Position numbers and translations under genes: made by a program
The notes under the pieces: model-generated
The model's input: the letters and a program-made list of their open reading frames with translations, nothing else
Database searches by the model: none
What the model was told of the DNA's origin: nothing
Origin: Streptosporangium subroseum
GTDB lineage: Bacteria; Actinomycetota; Actinomycetes; Streptosporangiales; Streptosporangiaceae
Direction of reading: 5' to 3'
Assembly (NCBI RefSeq): GCF_900188345.1
Contig: NZ_FZOD01000018.1
Span: forward strand, 96,961-160,960
DNA: 64,000 nucleotides
Shown: in pieces, positions 41,399 to 50,305 of the stretch
Layout of the letters: each line of letters begins with the position of its first letter
How positions within the stretch are numbered: position 1 is the stretch's first letter

Positions 41399-44300
41399 AT
41401 GAAACGTGCGAGATGGGCCATTCTCGCTATCACGGCACTGGTATTGGGCATGATCGCGGCTCCCCCCGCGGCGGCGGTGCCGAGCCCGCCGGGCGGGAAT
41501 GACGGCGTACACGTCTATACCGGTGAGCTCACTTCGCAGCAGATGGACACCCTGCTGAAGTCGGGCGTCGACCGGGAGGAGATGCGGCTCGGCAAGTCCG
41601 CCGACGGTAAGAAGGTCGTGGTCGAGGCGATCCTCGGCGCGGCCCAGGCCGAGGAGCTCCGCAGGGCCGGCCTCGGCCTGAAGGAACAGCCGCTCGCCGC
41701 CGACAAGGACAAGAGGGTCGCGGCCAAGGGGGACGGCGTCTACAAGCCGTACAGCGGCCCGGGCGGGATCCGCGAGCAGATCGTCAAGGCGGCGAACGGC
41801 AAGCCGGGCATCGCGAAGGTCGTGGACATCGGCACGACCGTCAACGGTCAGCCCCTCACCGCGATCAAGGTCACCAAGGACGCCCGGCAGCTCAGGGACG
41901 GGACGCGCAAGGCCGTTCTCTACATGGCCGCCCAGCACGCCCGTGAGTGGATCACCCCGGAGATGACCCGCAGGCTCCTGCTCCACTTCCTCAACGGCTA
42001 CGGCACCAACCCCGAGATCACCCAGCTGGTGAACACGACCGAGCTGTGGTTCATCCCCGTGTCCAACCCCGACGGCTACGACCACACCTTCACCGAGGAC
42101 AACCGGCTCTGGCGCAAGAACCTGCGCGACAACAACGGCGACGGTCAGATCACCTCCGGCGACGGCGTCGACCTGAACCGCAACTTCGAGTACAAGTGGG
42201 GCTACGACAACGAGGGCTCCTCGGACAACCCGGCCAGCGAGACCTACCGCGGGGCGAGCCCCCAGTCGGAGCCCGAGACCAGGGCGGTCGACAACCTCGC
42301 CAAGAAGGTGAAGTTCACCTACCTGCTCAACTACCACTCGGCCGCCCAGCTCCTGCTCTACGGCGTCGGCTGGCAGCAGGCGACCCCTTCTCCCGACGAC
42401 CTGATCTTCGAGGCGCTGCTCGGCGACGACGCGACGCCCGCCGTACCCGGTTATGACCCCGACATCTCCGCCGAGCTCTACACCACCAACGGTGAGACCG
42501 ACGGCCACATGAGCAAGAAGTACGGCGCCCTGGCGATCACCCCGGAGATGGGCACCTGCGAGTCCGCGGTGGCGAGCGTCCCGGACGACGAGTGGACGCA
42601 GACCGACTGCGCGGGCGGCTCGGGCTTCACCTTCCCCGACAGCGAGGCGCTGATCCAGGCGGAGTTCGCCAAGAACGTCCCGCTCGCGATCGACCTGGCC
42701 AAGTCGGTGAAGACCCCCGACAGCCCGGTCTCCCCGGTGGGCCGTACCGTCCCCGATTTCAAACCCGACACCTTCACCGTCTCCTACGGTGACCCGCAGC
42801 CGGTGGCCGTGGTCGCCCGGCGGTCCCTGTCGACCAAGCAGATGCGCTTCCGTATCAACGGGGGTCCCGTACGGCTCCGCGGGCTCACCGAGTGGAAGGG
42901 CGGCGAGCGGTACGGCGACGAGAACAACGAGTACTTCGCCGAGTATCGCGCCAAGGTGGAGGGCGCCAGGCCGGGAGACAGGGTCGAGGTCTGGTTCGCC
43001 GGGTTCAAGACCGGCACCGGCACCGTGGAGAGCAAGCACTTCACGTACAAGCTGGAGAAGAAGTCCAACGCCAAGGTGCTGGTGGTCGCGAACGAGGACT
43101 ACACGGGCTTCAACCCCGACTACCCGGCGTCGGTGACCGCGCCGAAGTACGCCGCGCAGTACCGGCAGGCGCTGCAGAGCGCCGGCTACTCCTCCGAGAC
43201 GTGGGACGTCGACGCCCAGGGCGTGCCGCACCACCTCGGGGTGCTCAGCCACTTCAAGGCGGTGGCCTGGTATCTCGGTGACGACCGGCTCGCGATGGAC
43301 GCGCAGGACGTGGTCACCCAGACCCCCTTCGGCCCGCTGCCGGACATGGACGTCAAGCGGTCGCAGCAGGACCTGACCATCGCGGTCCGCGACTATCTCA
43401 ACGAGGGCGGAAAGCTGCTGCACACCGGGGAGACCGCCGCGTACTACGGCTTCTTCGGCACCTCGCTCGGCGGCATCTACTACGGCCTGGACGGCGCGCC
43501 GGACGCCGACTGCGTCATCACCAGCCAGGACGGCTTCTTCGAGGAGTGCCTGATCCTCGCCGACGACTTCGCCCAGTACTACCTCGGCGTCAACGGCCGC
43601 AACCCGCGCGGCGGGCCGACCGGATTCACCGGAACCGGCACCGGGCTGAACGGCGCGAGCGGGACCTTCGGCGGCCCGGCGACCGTCGCCAACCCGCTGG
43701 ACGAGGCCGGAAGCCTCCAGGTGACCAGCGACACCCTGCCACCGGCGAGGTTCCCGCAGTTCAAGAGCTCGGCCTCGGCCACCTATGTCGGGGGGAACGG
43801 GCCGTTCGACCCGGTAGAGGGCAACTGGTACGTCGCCGGAGAGCACACCGACGACGCCTACATGAGGCTGACGCGTACGGTCGACCTGGCCGCGGTGCCC
43901 GCCGCCCAGCAGCCCAAGCTGGAGTTCCAGCTCTCCTATGACACCGAGGAGGGATATGACAACGTCATCGTCGAGGCGCACACGGCCGGCCAGGACAACT
44001 GGACGACGCTGCCCGACCTGAACGGCGGGACCGGCACCACGGTTCCGGCCGAGTGCGAGGCCGGGTTCCTGCTGGAGGAGCACCCGTGGCTGCTGCGCTA
44101 CCTGACGCCGGGCGCCACCTGCGCGGCGACCGGAACCAGCGGTTCGTGGAACAGCTTCACCGGCGACTCCGGCGGCTGGCGGCAGGTGGCCTTCGACCTG
44201 TCCGCGTACGCGGGCCAGCGGGTCGAGGTGTCGATCAGCTACGTGACCGACCCCGGCACCGGCGGCGTCGGCGCGTTTGTCGACGACACCAGGGTCACCA

Positions 44301-44539
44301 CCACCGGCGGCACGCTCGGCGCGGAGGGCTTCGAATCCGGCCTCGGCGTCTGGGCGATCCCCGGACCGCCCACGGGCAGCCCGGCGGGCGCCGGTGACTT
44401 CGCCAGGGCGCAGGCCGACAAGACGGCCGCCGTGTCGACGAAGGACAGCGTGTTCCTCGGTTTCGGCCTGGAGCAGGTGGCCAGCGCGGCCGAGCGGGCC
44501 GCGACCATCAAGAAGATCATGAAGCATCTGATCGGTTAG
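41399..44539 (+). CDS. Secreted multidomain M14 zinc carboxypeptidase
   Basis: 1046 residues. Signal peptide (residues 1-26, '...AAPPAAAVPS'), a propeptide-like region, then the M14 domain with zinc ligands H-x-x-E in 'AAQHAREWITPEM' and His in 'FTYLLNYHSAAQLLLYG'. 'VSNPDGYDHTF' and 'DGVDLNRNFEYKWG' are also typical, and 'ALAITPEMGTC' may carry the catalytic Glu. After about residue 440 come an Ig-like segment, a region resembling a class I amidotransferase-like/ThuA-type fold ('AKVLVVANEDYTG', 'GGKLLHTGETAAYYG') and a MAM/immune-inhibitor-A-like beta domain near the C-terminus. GGCGGAGG precedes the ATG. It is an extracellular peptidase with accessory binding domains. Confidence 0.9.
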   Translation: MKRARWAILAITALVLGMIAAPPAAAVPSPPGGNDGVHVYTGELTSQQMDTLLKSGVDREEMRLGKSADGKKVVVEAILGAAQAEELRRAGLGLKEQPLAADKDKRVAAKGDGVYKPYSGPGGIREQIVKAANGKPGIAKVVDIGTTVNGQPLTAIKVTKDARQLRDGTRKAVLYMAAQHAREWITPEMTRRLLLHFLNGYGTNPEITQLVNTTELWFIPVSNPDGYDHTFTEDNRLWRKNLRDNNGDGQITSGDGVDLNRNFEYKWGYDNEGSSDNPASETYRGASPQSEPETRAVDNLAKKVKFTYLLNYHSAAQLLLYGVGWQQATPSPDDLIFEALLGDDATPAVPGYDPDISAELYTTNGETDGHMSKKYGALAITPEMGTCESAVASVPDDEWTQTDCAGGSGFTFPDSEALIQAEFAKNVPLAIDLAKSVKTPDSPVSPVGRTVPDFKPDTFTVSYGDPQPVAVVARRSLSTKQMRFRINGGPVRLRGLTEWKGGERYGDENNEYFAEYRAKVEGARPGDRVEVWFAGFKTGTGTVESKHFTYKLEKKSNAKVLVVANEDYTGFNPDYPASVTAPKYAAQYRQALQSAGYSSETWDVDAQGVPHHLGVLSHFKAVAWYLGDDRLAMDAQDVVTQTPFGPLPDMDVKRSQQDLTIAVRDYLNEGGKLLHTGETAAYYGFFGTSLGGIYYGLDGAPDADCVITSQDGFFEECLILADDFAQYYLGVNGRNPRGGPTGFTGTGTGLNGASGTFGGPATVANPLDEAGSLQVTSDTLPPARFPQFKSSASATYVGGNGPFDPVEGNWYVAGEHTDDAYMRLTRTVDLAAVPAAQQPKLEFQLSYDTEEGYDNVIVEAHTAGQDNWTTLPDLNGGTGTTVPAECEAGFLLEEHPWLLRYLTPGATCAATGTSGSWNSFTGDSGGWRQVAFDLSAYAGQRVEVSISYVTDPGTGGVGAFVDDTRVTTTGGTLGAEGFESGLGVWAIPGPPTGSPAGAGDFARAQADKTAAVSTKDSVFLGFGLEQVASAAERAATIKKIMKHLIG

Positions 44540-44971
44540 ATCCCGTATCCGATCGGCTGAACCCGCACGAAGGCCGGGCGTCACACCCATGGCGTCCGGC
44601 CTTCGCGCGTCCCGCCCCGGGCCTTCGTGCGCCCCGACCCCCGGTCGTCACGCACCTGCCGCCCGCCCTCCGTGCGTCCCGGCCTCGGGCCTTCGCGCGC
44701 TCCGGCTCTGCGATCGATCGGGTTTGTACGTTGTCGCGAACGTCGTAGCGCCCTGACCTCTGTCGTTCCCCAGGTCGCGGAGGTGACCGGGGGCGGACGA
44801 CGTTGCACGGGCGGAGGGTGGCGCCGTGCCTCTCGGGGCCTGGATCCGAATATGTCTCGGTATGTATGGCCTCAGCGGGAGAATTCTTAGTAAGGTTTCC
44901 TATTAATAACGTGCTATCCGTCGGCCGTTGGACAGTACCACCTCCCTTTCCCCCCATCAGGAGGAGTCCAC
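44540..44971. other. Intergenic region with hairpin and direct repeats, LPMO promoter
   Basis: An imperfect hairpin GAAGGCCGG...CCGGCCTTC (44571-44605) probably terminates the peptidase transcript. GGGCCTTCGTGCGCCCC-like motifs repeat near 44598, 44618 and 44689. The AT-rich stretch at 44885-44910 probably belongs to the LPMO promoter. No gene was seen. Confidence 0.5.
44887..44906. promoter_or_regulatory. AT-rich imperfect inverted repeat upstream of the LPMO gene
   Basis: TTAGTAAGGTTTCCTATTAA, an imperfect palindrome 66 bp before the LPMO start. It resembles carbohydrate-responsive operators of actinomycetes and, loosely, the repeat upstream of the ROK gene at 56400-56422. Confidence 0.4.
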
Positions 44972-45838
44972 GTGCACATGCGACACAAGGTGGCCGCCAC
45001 GGCCGCCACGCTCATGGTCGGGTCCTTACTGGCTCTGCTGCCGTCCACTCCGGCGATCTCTCACGGAACCCTGTCGAATCCCCCCAGCCGCGTCTACGTC
45101 TGCAAGAACGAGAACCCGGAGAACCCCACGTCGGCGGCCTGCAAGGCGGCTGTCGCGGCCGGTGGCACCCAGGCGTTCTACGACTGGAACGAGGTGTCCC
45201 GGCTCGATGCGGGCGGGCAGCACCGCCAGATCATCCCGGACGGCAAGCTGTGCAGCGCCGGGCGTGACAAGTATCGCGGACTCGACCTCGCCAGGACCGA
45301 CTGGCCCGCCACGCGGATCTCTCCGGGACCGCTGACGGTCACCTACCACGCGACCGCACCCCACGCGAACAGCAACTTCGAGTTCTACATCACGAAGCAG
45401 AGCTGGAACCCGAGCCAGCCGCTGCGCTGGTCGGACCTGGAGCTCATCAAGACCTTCAACAACCAGAACCCCACCACGTTCACCAACTGGACGATCAACA
45501 TCCCGCAGCGGAGCGGGCGCCAGCTCATCTACTCGATCTGGCAGCGCATAGTGGGCAGCACCGAGGCCTTCTACACCTGCTCCGACGTGGACTTCGGCGG
45601 CGGCACCACCAACCCCAACCCCACCCCGACTCCGACGCCCACCGTGACGCCGACCCCCAGGCCGACCCCGACGCCCACCCCGACGGCCCAGCCGGGCGGG
45701 ACCTGGAAGGCGGGCACCGCTTATACGGCCGGCTCGCAGGTGACCTACGGCGGTCTGACCTACCGATGCCTGCAGCCGCACACCGCGATAACGGGCTGGG
45801 AGCCGCCGAACGTCCCCGCGTTGTGGCAGCGCGTCTGA
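44972..45838 (+). CDS. AA10 lytic polysaccharide monooxygenase with C-terminal chitin-binding domain
   Basis: 288 residues. Signal peptide ending 'STPAIS', so the mature protein starts with His ('HGTLSNPPSRVYVCKNENPEN'), the first half of the copper histidine brace; 'TYHATAPHANSNFEFYITK' supplies the second His. The AA10 domain ends near residue 210 ('AFYTCSDVDFGGG'). A Thr/Pro linker (PTPTPTVTPTPRPTPTPTP) then leads to a CBM5/12 module ('WKAGTAYTAGSQVTYGGLTYRCLQPHTAITGWEPPNVPALWQ'). It oxidatively cleaves crystalline chitin or cellulose outside the cell. GTG 44972 sits five bases after GAGGAG. Confidence 0.93.
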   Translation: MHMRHKVAATAATLMVGSLLALLPSTPAISHGTLSNPPSRVYVCKNENPENPTSAACKAAVAAGGTQAFYDWNEVSRLDAGGQHRQIIPDGKLCSAGRDKYRGLDLARTDWPATRISPGPLTVTYHATAPHANSNFEFYITKQSWNPSQPLRWSDLELIKTFNNQNPTTFTNWTINIPQRSGRQLIYSIWQRIVGSTEAFYTCSDVDFGGGTTNPNPTPTPTPTVTPTPRPTPTPTPTAQPGGTWKAGTAYTAGSQVTYGGLTYRCLQPHTAITGWEPPNVPALWQRV

Positions 45839-45839
45839 C

Positions 45840-46060
45840 CCGGCGGGAGCAGACGTGTCCGATCCAGCGGGAGCGACGCGTCTGAATCAGCCGAGGTAAG
45901 CGCGACTGGTCCGGCGGGAGCAGCCGTGTCCGATCCGGTGGGAGCGGCACGTCTGAACCGGCGGAAGTAAGCGTGACCGGTCCGGCGAGAGCAGGTGCGT
46001 TCGATCCGGTGGGAGCGAGCGCATCCGCTCCGGCGGGAGCGGCGCGTCTGATCCGGCAGG
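45840..46060. repeat. 71-bp tandem repeats between LPMO and DUF305 genes
   Basis: Units 45840-45910 and 45911-45981, plus a diverged third from 45982. Each begins 'ccggcgggagca' and contains three related ~24-bp subunits built around 'ccggcgggagc'. They contain no open frame of note and lie in the intergenic gap. Confidence 0.8.
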
Positions 46061-46117
46061 GCCGGGGCGGTCACCACCGCCCCGGCCCGAGCACCACCCC
46101 CCAAAGGAGTTGCCCCC

Positions 46118-46714
46118 ATGAAGCGCGCGGTCCCGATCATCCTGGGCGTCTTCCTTCTCACCGGCTGCGGTGCCCACAGCATCCAGGAGCTCAATGGCGG
46201 TCACATGGGACACGGCGCCGCCGCGACTGCCGTGTCCGGCGTGGCGATCAGCGCGGATTTCAATCCCGCCGACGTGATGTTCCTGCAGATGATGGCGCCC
46301 CACAACAACCAGGGCGTGGAGCTGGCACGGCTGGCGGCGGATCGGGCCACCCGCCAGGAGGTCAAGACGCTGGCCGCGGCGATCGCCGCCACCCAGGAGA
46401 CGGAGGCGGCGTCGATGTCCGCCTGGCTGAGTGAGTGGAAGCAGCCCGCGACCGCCGCGCCCGACGAGCACGCCGCCCACGGTGGGATGCCGGGGGCGAG
46501 CGAGAAGGAGATCGCCGCCGTCGCGAACGCCGCACCGGCCGACTTCGAGGAGAAGCTCCTCAACATGATGATCGCCGAGCAGGACGACGCCATCCAGATG
46601 GCCAGGGTGGAGACGGCCACCGGTCTGAACCCCCAGGTCAAGGAGCTGGCCGGGCGGATCGACGCCTCGCGTACGGCACAGATCAAGCAGATGCTGGCGC
46701 TCCTCGGTCAGTGA
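46118..46714 (+). CDS. DUF305-family lipoprotein
   Basis: 198 residues. Lipobox 'GVFLLTGCGAHS' near residue 17. The DUF305 core is 'ADVMFLQMMAPHNNQGVELARLAADRATRQEVKTLAAAI...EEKLLNMMIAEQDDAIQMARVE', a ferritin-like four-helix arrangement rich in Met and His ('HMGHGAA'). DUF305 proteins often accompany copper handling. Here the His normally found in the second helix motif reads 'MIAEQDDAIQMA' instead of 'MI.HH..A', a notable substitution. AAAGGAG precedes the ATG. Confidence 0.85.
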   Translation: MKRAVPIILGVFLLTGCGAHSIQELNGGHMGHGAAATAVSGVAISADFNPADVMFLQMMAPHNNQGVELARLAADRATRQEVKTLAAAIAATQETEAASMSAWLSEWKQPATAAPDEHAAHGGMPGASEKEIAAVANAAPADFEEKLLNMMIAEQDDAIQMARVETATGLNPQVKELAGRIDASRTAQIKQMLALLGQ

Positions 46715-46888
46715 CGGATCCGTCCGAGACCTGAGCCGATCTCGCTACTCCCGTGGGCTGAGCGGTGACCGCTGTGAGCTGGGATTTCCCGATGAGGCGG
46801 ACGCACCTCACCACGACCTTCACGAGACGACGTTTGAGACCTGTGTGAGGGATAGATGATGAAACGTTGGCTCGAAGGAGGGAATCTC

Positions 46889-47149
46889 ATGACCATTGCA
46901 GGCGGAATCATTCTCATCATGCTCGGGGCGATTCTTACCTGGGCGGTCGAGTTCGACATCGCAGGCCTCGACATCAACGTCGTCGGCGTCATCCTGATGC
47001 TCGGCGGTCTCGCGGGACTGCTGTTCGGCATCTACCGCATCAGCGTCGCCCGTCGAGCCGTCGCACCCACCACGACCATCATCGAGGACCCGGTGACCCA
47101 GCGTCGTGTGTACGAGGAGCGTCGTCCCACCGACCCCCCGCTCGTGTGA
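46889..47149 (+). CDS. Small two-TM membrane protein (DUF6458-like)
   Basis: 86 residues from ATG 46889, which has AAGGAGGG upstream; an ATG at 46856 in the same frame lacks one. Two hydrophobic segments ('GGIILIMLGAILTWAV', 'VNVVGVILMLGGLAGLLFGIYRI' region) followed by a charged cytoplasmic tail. It matches the short actinobacterial proteins starting 'GGIxLIxxGAIL' of unknown role. Confidence 0.78.
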   Translation: MTIAGGIILIMLGAILTWAVEFDIAGLDINVVGVILMLGGLAGLLFGIYRISVARRAVAPTTTIIEDPVTQRRVYEERRPTDPPLV

Positions 47150-47293
47150 CCCGGACTCATCTCCCGGCGAGAGAGCCTTCATGGGCGTCTTTCGCAGGCA
47201 CCGCCTGATGGTTTTGTCGCGGATAGGTCCGTTAAGGTCCGGCCGTGACGGGTAGGCGGGCCCCACAGACAGATGCGAATGGAGGATGGAACG

Positions 47294-47545
47294 TTGAGCA
47301 GGGTCGTATCCCGAGGGGCGAGCGCCGTGAGCGGAATGCTCGGTGGTGCCATCGCCGGAGCCGTCTTCAAGCAGGTCTGGAAGTTCGCATCGGGCAAGGA
47401 CGACGCGCCCCAGGCGACATCCGATGAGTACGGTTGGCGCGAGGTGCTGGTCGCCTCGGCCATCCAAGGTGCGATCTTCGGCGTGGTCAAGGCCGCGATC
47501 GACCGGTCCGCGGCTCGGAGCATCCACAGAGCCACCGGTAAGTGA
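47294..47545 (+). CDS. DUF4235-like small membrane protein
   Basis: 83 residues from TTG 47294, eight bases after GGAGG; an ATG at 47273 is the alternative. 'GGAIAGAVFKQVWKFASGKDDAPQATSDEYGWREVLVASAIQGAIFGVVKAAIDRSAARSIHRATG' matches the DUF4235 pattern: two glycine-rich amphipathic or membrane helices around a W-R-E-V motif. The function is unknown. A bidirectional terminator follows. Confidence 0.8.
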   Translation: MSRVVSRGASAVSGMLGGAIAGAVFKQVWKFASGKDDAPQATSDEYGWREVLVASAIQGAIFGVVKAAIDRSAARSIHRATGK

Positions 47546-47557
47546 TCTCACGCGAAC

Positions 47558-47593
47558 AAGGACTCCGGCCCTGTGAACAGGGCCGGAGTCCTT
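47558..47593. terminator. Bidirectional terminator hairpin
   Basis: Perfect 17-bp palindromic arms (AAGGACTCCGGCCCTGT / ACAGGGCCGGAGTCCTT) between the convergent DUF4235 and glycosyltransferase genes. Confidence 0.88.
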
Positions 47594-47600
47594 CCGGGTT

Positions 47601-48884
47601 TCAGGCCACCCCCGTCTCCAGGCGGGCGCCAGCCCTTTCCCGTCCGCCGCGATACGAGGCGAGCACGTCCGTTTCCGTCTCCGGGTAGGCACCGGCCCTT
47701 TCTCGTCCGCCGCGATACGCGGTGAGCACGTCCGTGTACACGGCGGCGGTCTGAGCGGCGATCCTGTTCCAGTCGTAGCGGGATCGCGCCCGGTCGGCGG
47801 CGGCGATGCCGTACGCGGCGAGAAGGAAGGGATCGGCCAGCAGCCGGCGCAGGGCGCGGGCGAGGAGGGACGACTGTCGGGGCGGGACGAGCAGGCCGGT
47901 GACGCCGGGGACGACCGTGTCCAGATGCCCGCCCACGGCCGAGGCGACCACCGGCACGCCGCAGGCCATGGCCTCCAGCGGCACGATGCCGAACGGCTCG
48001 TACCAGGGCACGCTCACCACGATGTCCGCCGAACGCATCAGCGACGGGACGGATGCCCGGTCCACCTTGCCGAGGAACCGGACGCGGTCCGCCACACCGT
48101 ACCTGCCGGCGACCCGTGCGAGCCGGGTCACCTCCGGATCGGTGACGTCACCGCCGGCGACGACGAGGGTGGCGCCGGGCACCTGGCTCAGGGCCTGGAT
48201 CGTGGTCTCCACGCCCTTACGCGGCACCGGGCGGCCGATGGCGAGCAGAACCGGGCCGGGGTGGAGGTCCATCCTCGGGCCCGACGGGGTGAAGGCGCTC
48301 AGATCGACACCGCAGGGCACGACCCTCACCGAACGCTTGGGCATCCGTATCCGGCCCAGCTCCGTCACCTCGTCGGCGCAGGTCGCGATCACCGCGTCCA
48401 CCTGGCAGGCGACGGCCGCCTCGGCTTGGATGCGCTCACGCGGGCTGGTGTCGGCCTTGCCCTGGTGACGGCGCTTGACGGTGCCGAGGGCGTGGAAGGT
48501 GTGCACGACGGGCACCGAGGTGTCCCGGGCGGCGGCCAGGGTCGCCAGGCCGCTCATCCAGAAGTGGCTGTGTGCGACGTCGGGCGGGTCGGTCTTCCAG
48601 CGCCGGGCCAGCCACCGGCCGAACTCGGGCATCCAGGGAAGCAGGTCGTCCTTGGCCATGACCTTGGCGGGTCCCGCCGGGACGTGGACCACGGTGACTC
48701 CGGGGGCGAAGGCGGTCTCCTCCGGCTGGAAGGGACATTCACGGCGGGTGTAGACGGTCACTTCGTGTCCCTGCGCGGCGAGCGCGAGGGAGAGGGCGGC
48801 GACATGGACGTTCTGGCCACCCGCGTCGGCGCCGCCGACGGTGGCGAGGGGGCTTGCGTGCTCCGACACCATTGCGATTTTCAT
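47601..48884 (-). CDS. GT4-family glycosyltransferase
   Basis: 427 residues from ATG 48884 (GGAG eight bases upstream). 'MKIAMVSEHASPLATVGGADAGGQNVHVAALSLALAAQGHEVTVYTRR' and 'VHTFHALGTVKRRHQG' resemble MshA/sucrose-phosphate-synthase-like GT4 enzymes. The C-terminal GT-B domain shows 'LLAIGRPVPRKGVETTIQAL', 'VPWYEPFGIVPLEAMACGVPVVASAVGGHLDTV'. It transfers a sugar from a nucleotide donor; acceptor unknown. The C-terminal 42 residues are two copies of a 21-residue unit (TDVLTAYRGGRERAGAYPET...), unlike normal family ends. Confidence 0.85.
   Translation of the reverse strand: MKIAMVSEHASPLATVGGADAGGQNVHVAALSLALAAQGHEVTVYTRRECPFQPEETAFAPGVTVVHVPAGPAKVMAKDDLLPWMPEFGRWLARRWKTDPPDVAHSHFWMSGLATLAAARDTSVPVVHTFHALGTVKRRHQGKADTSPRERIQAEAAVACQVDAVIATCADEVTELGRIRMPKRSVRVVPCGVDLSAFTPSGPRMDLHPGPVLLAIGRPVPRKGVETTIQALSQVPGATLVVAGGDVTDPEVTRLARVAGRYGVADRVRFLGKVDRASVPSLMRSADIVVSVPWYEPFGIVPLEAMACGVPVVASAVGGHLDTVVPGVTGLLVPPRQSSLLARALRRLLADPFLLAAYGIAAADRARSRYDWNRIAAQTAAVYTDVLTAYRGGRERAGAYPETETDVLASYRGGRERAGARLETGVA
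47613..47738 (-). repeat. 63-bp tandem duplication at the glycosyltransferase C-terminus
   Basis: Units 47613-47675 and 47676-47738, in frame, encoding two T-D-V-L-x-x-Y-R-G-G-R-E-R-A-G-A segments. Confidence 0.9.
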
Positions 48885-49046
48885 AGGCACGGCTCCGCTG
48901 ACATGCGAAACAAACGTGCCTGCGTCCTAGGCATCCAAGTGTTTTTTATCCCCTCTTTGCCGGTCTATAAACGAGTTTGACCTTGGTCTTCTCGGGAAGG
49001 CGAAATGTTTTGGAGAACGGAATCCGAGGGACGGAAGGAGTCGAAT

Positions 49047-49292
49047 ATGGAAGCTCCGCAGTATGTGGCCGCGCGGGTGAAGAGCGCGCTAGCCGAGGAC
49101 GAGAGGATCAGTGAGCTCGGCATCCTCGTGGACATCCGGGGAGAGCAGCTCTTCCTGCGCGGCCAGGTGGCCGATGCCAGGCGCCGCGCACTGATCGCCG
49201 ACGTGGCGGAAGAGGCGGCTCCGGGGCTGACCGTCCGCAACGAGATCACCGTCCTGGACGTCCGGGACCCGTGTGAGGAGGAGAAGCTGTGA
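49047..49292 (+). CDS. BON-domain protein
   Basis: 81 residues. 'YVAARVKSALAEDERISELGILVDIRGEQLFLRGQVADARRRALIADVAEEAAPGLTVRNEITVLDV' is a complete BON domain (helix-strand-strand-helix-strand), usually binding membranes or other hydrophobic ligands. There is no signal peptide. ATG 49047 follows GGAAGGAG. Its stop overlaps the GTG of the metallophosphoesterase gene (GTGA), so the two are coupled. Confidence 0.88.
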   Translation: MEAPQYVAARVKSALAEDERISELGILVDIRGEQLFLRGQVADARRRALIADVAEEAAPGLTVRNEITVLDVRDPCEEEKL

Positions 49293-50002
49293 GGGAGTTG
49301 CGGATCGCAGCGGTCGGAGACGTACACCTGGACGAGAGCCTCAGGGGGTCCTACCGCAAACGACTCCATGACATCGAGGATCGAGCCGACGTGCTGCTGC
49401 TCGCCGGTGACCTGACCCGGCACGGCACGCTGGAGGAGGGGCGGGTGGTGGCGGATGAGTTCCGCGACCTGCCGATCCCGGTCGTCGCCGTTCTCGGCAA
49501 CCACGACCACCACTCCGACCGTCCCGCGGAGATCGCGGCCATGTTGCGAGACGCCGGGATCGCGGTCCTGCACGACGACGCGACCGTGCTCGACATCGAC
49601 GGGGTACGGCTCGGCGTGGTCGGCGGCAAGGGCTTCGGCGGGGGATACGCGGGCAAGTGCGCCAGTGATTTCGGTGAGCCGGAGATCAAGGCGTTCGTCG
49701 GGCACACCAAGCGGATCGCGGATCGCTGGCGGGTCGCTCTGAAGGAGCTCGAGGCCGACCGCCGGGTCGTGCTGTCGCACTACTCACCGGTCAAGGACAC
49801 CCTCGCGGGGGAGCCGCTGGAGATCTATCCCTTCCTCGGCAGCTACCTGCTGGCGGAGGCGGTGGACGCGGAGGGCGCGGATCTGATCATCCACGGCCAC
49901 GCGCACGCCGGGACGGAGAAGGGCGTGACTCCCGGCGGTATCCGGGTGCGTAACGTGGCGTTGCCCGTGCTGGGACACGCGTACGGGGTCTACTGCCTCT
50001 AG
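49289..50002 (+). CDS. Calcineurin-like metallophosphoesterase
   Basis: 237 residues. All metal motifs are present: 'AAVGDVHLD' (D-x-H), 'LLLAGDLTRHG' (GD), 'VAVLGNHDHH' (GNHD), 'VVLSHYSP' and 'LIIHGHAHAG' (GHxH). A cytoplasmic phosphoesterase of unknown substrate. It starts at GTG 49289, overlapping the BON gene. Confidence 0.92.
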   Translation: MRELRIAAVGDVHLDESLRGSYRKRLHDIEDRADVLLLAGDLTRHGTLEEGRVVADEFRDLPIPVVAVLGNHDHHSDRPAEIAAMLRDAGIAVLHDDATVLDIDGVRLGVVGGKGFGGGYAGKCASDFGEPEIKAFVGHTKRIADRWRVALKELEADRRVVLSHYSPVKDTLAGEPLEIYPFLGSYLLAEAVDAEGADLIIHGHAHAGTEKGVTPGGIRVRNVALPVLGHAYGVYCL

Positions 50003-50305
50003 CGTTTTCGGGAGCGTACCGTTCCCCGGCTCTTAGAGCGTGTTTGAGAAGTTTTCAGGTAAGCGGCATGACGGGCACTGGAGGCAGGGCGGGGGCAAGG
50101 TGTGCGGGTGCCGTCTCGCCGTGGGTATCCGCCCCCGCGACAAGGCGGACCTCTACGGCCGGAGCGGCCTGCGATCGCGTTCGCTTGGTTAGATCGCGCG
50201 GTCGAGGTCGAAGCTCGGTTCAGCGCAGCCCGCACAGCTTGCCGTAGCGCAAAGCCGCATAGCCGGGCGAGCCACCGAGAACGCGAAGCGACGTATCCTT
50301 CGCCT
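50003..50305. other. Intergenic region with an IS-end-like sequence
   Basis: About 300 bp without a convincing gene. 50037-50059 (agcgtgtttgagaagttttc...) resembles 51711-51732, the DNA flanking the transposase remnant, in the same orientation. It may be a fossil insertion-sequence end. Confidence 0.35.

Noticed and set aside
41339..44590. 1083-codon open frame on the minus strand
   Set aside because: It is antisense to the M14 carboxypeptidase gene and its translation is low-complexity Gly/Arg/Val without motifs, a usual by-product of GC-rich codon bias.
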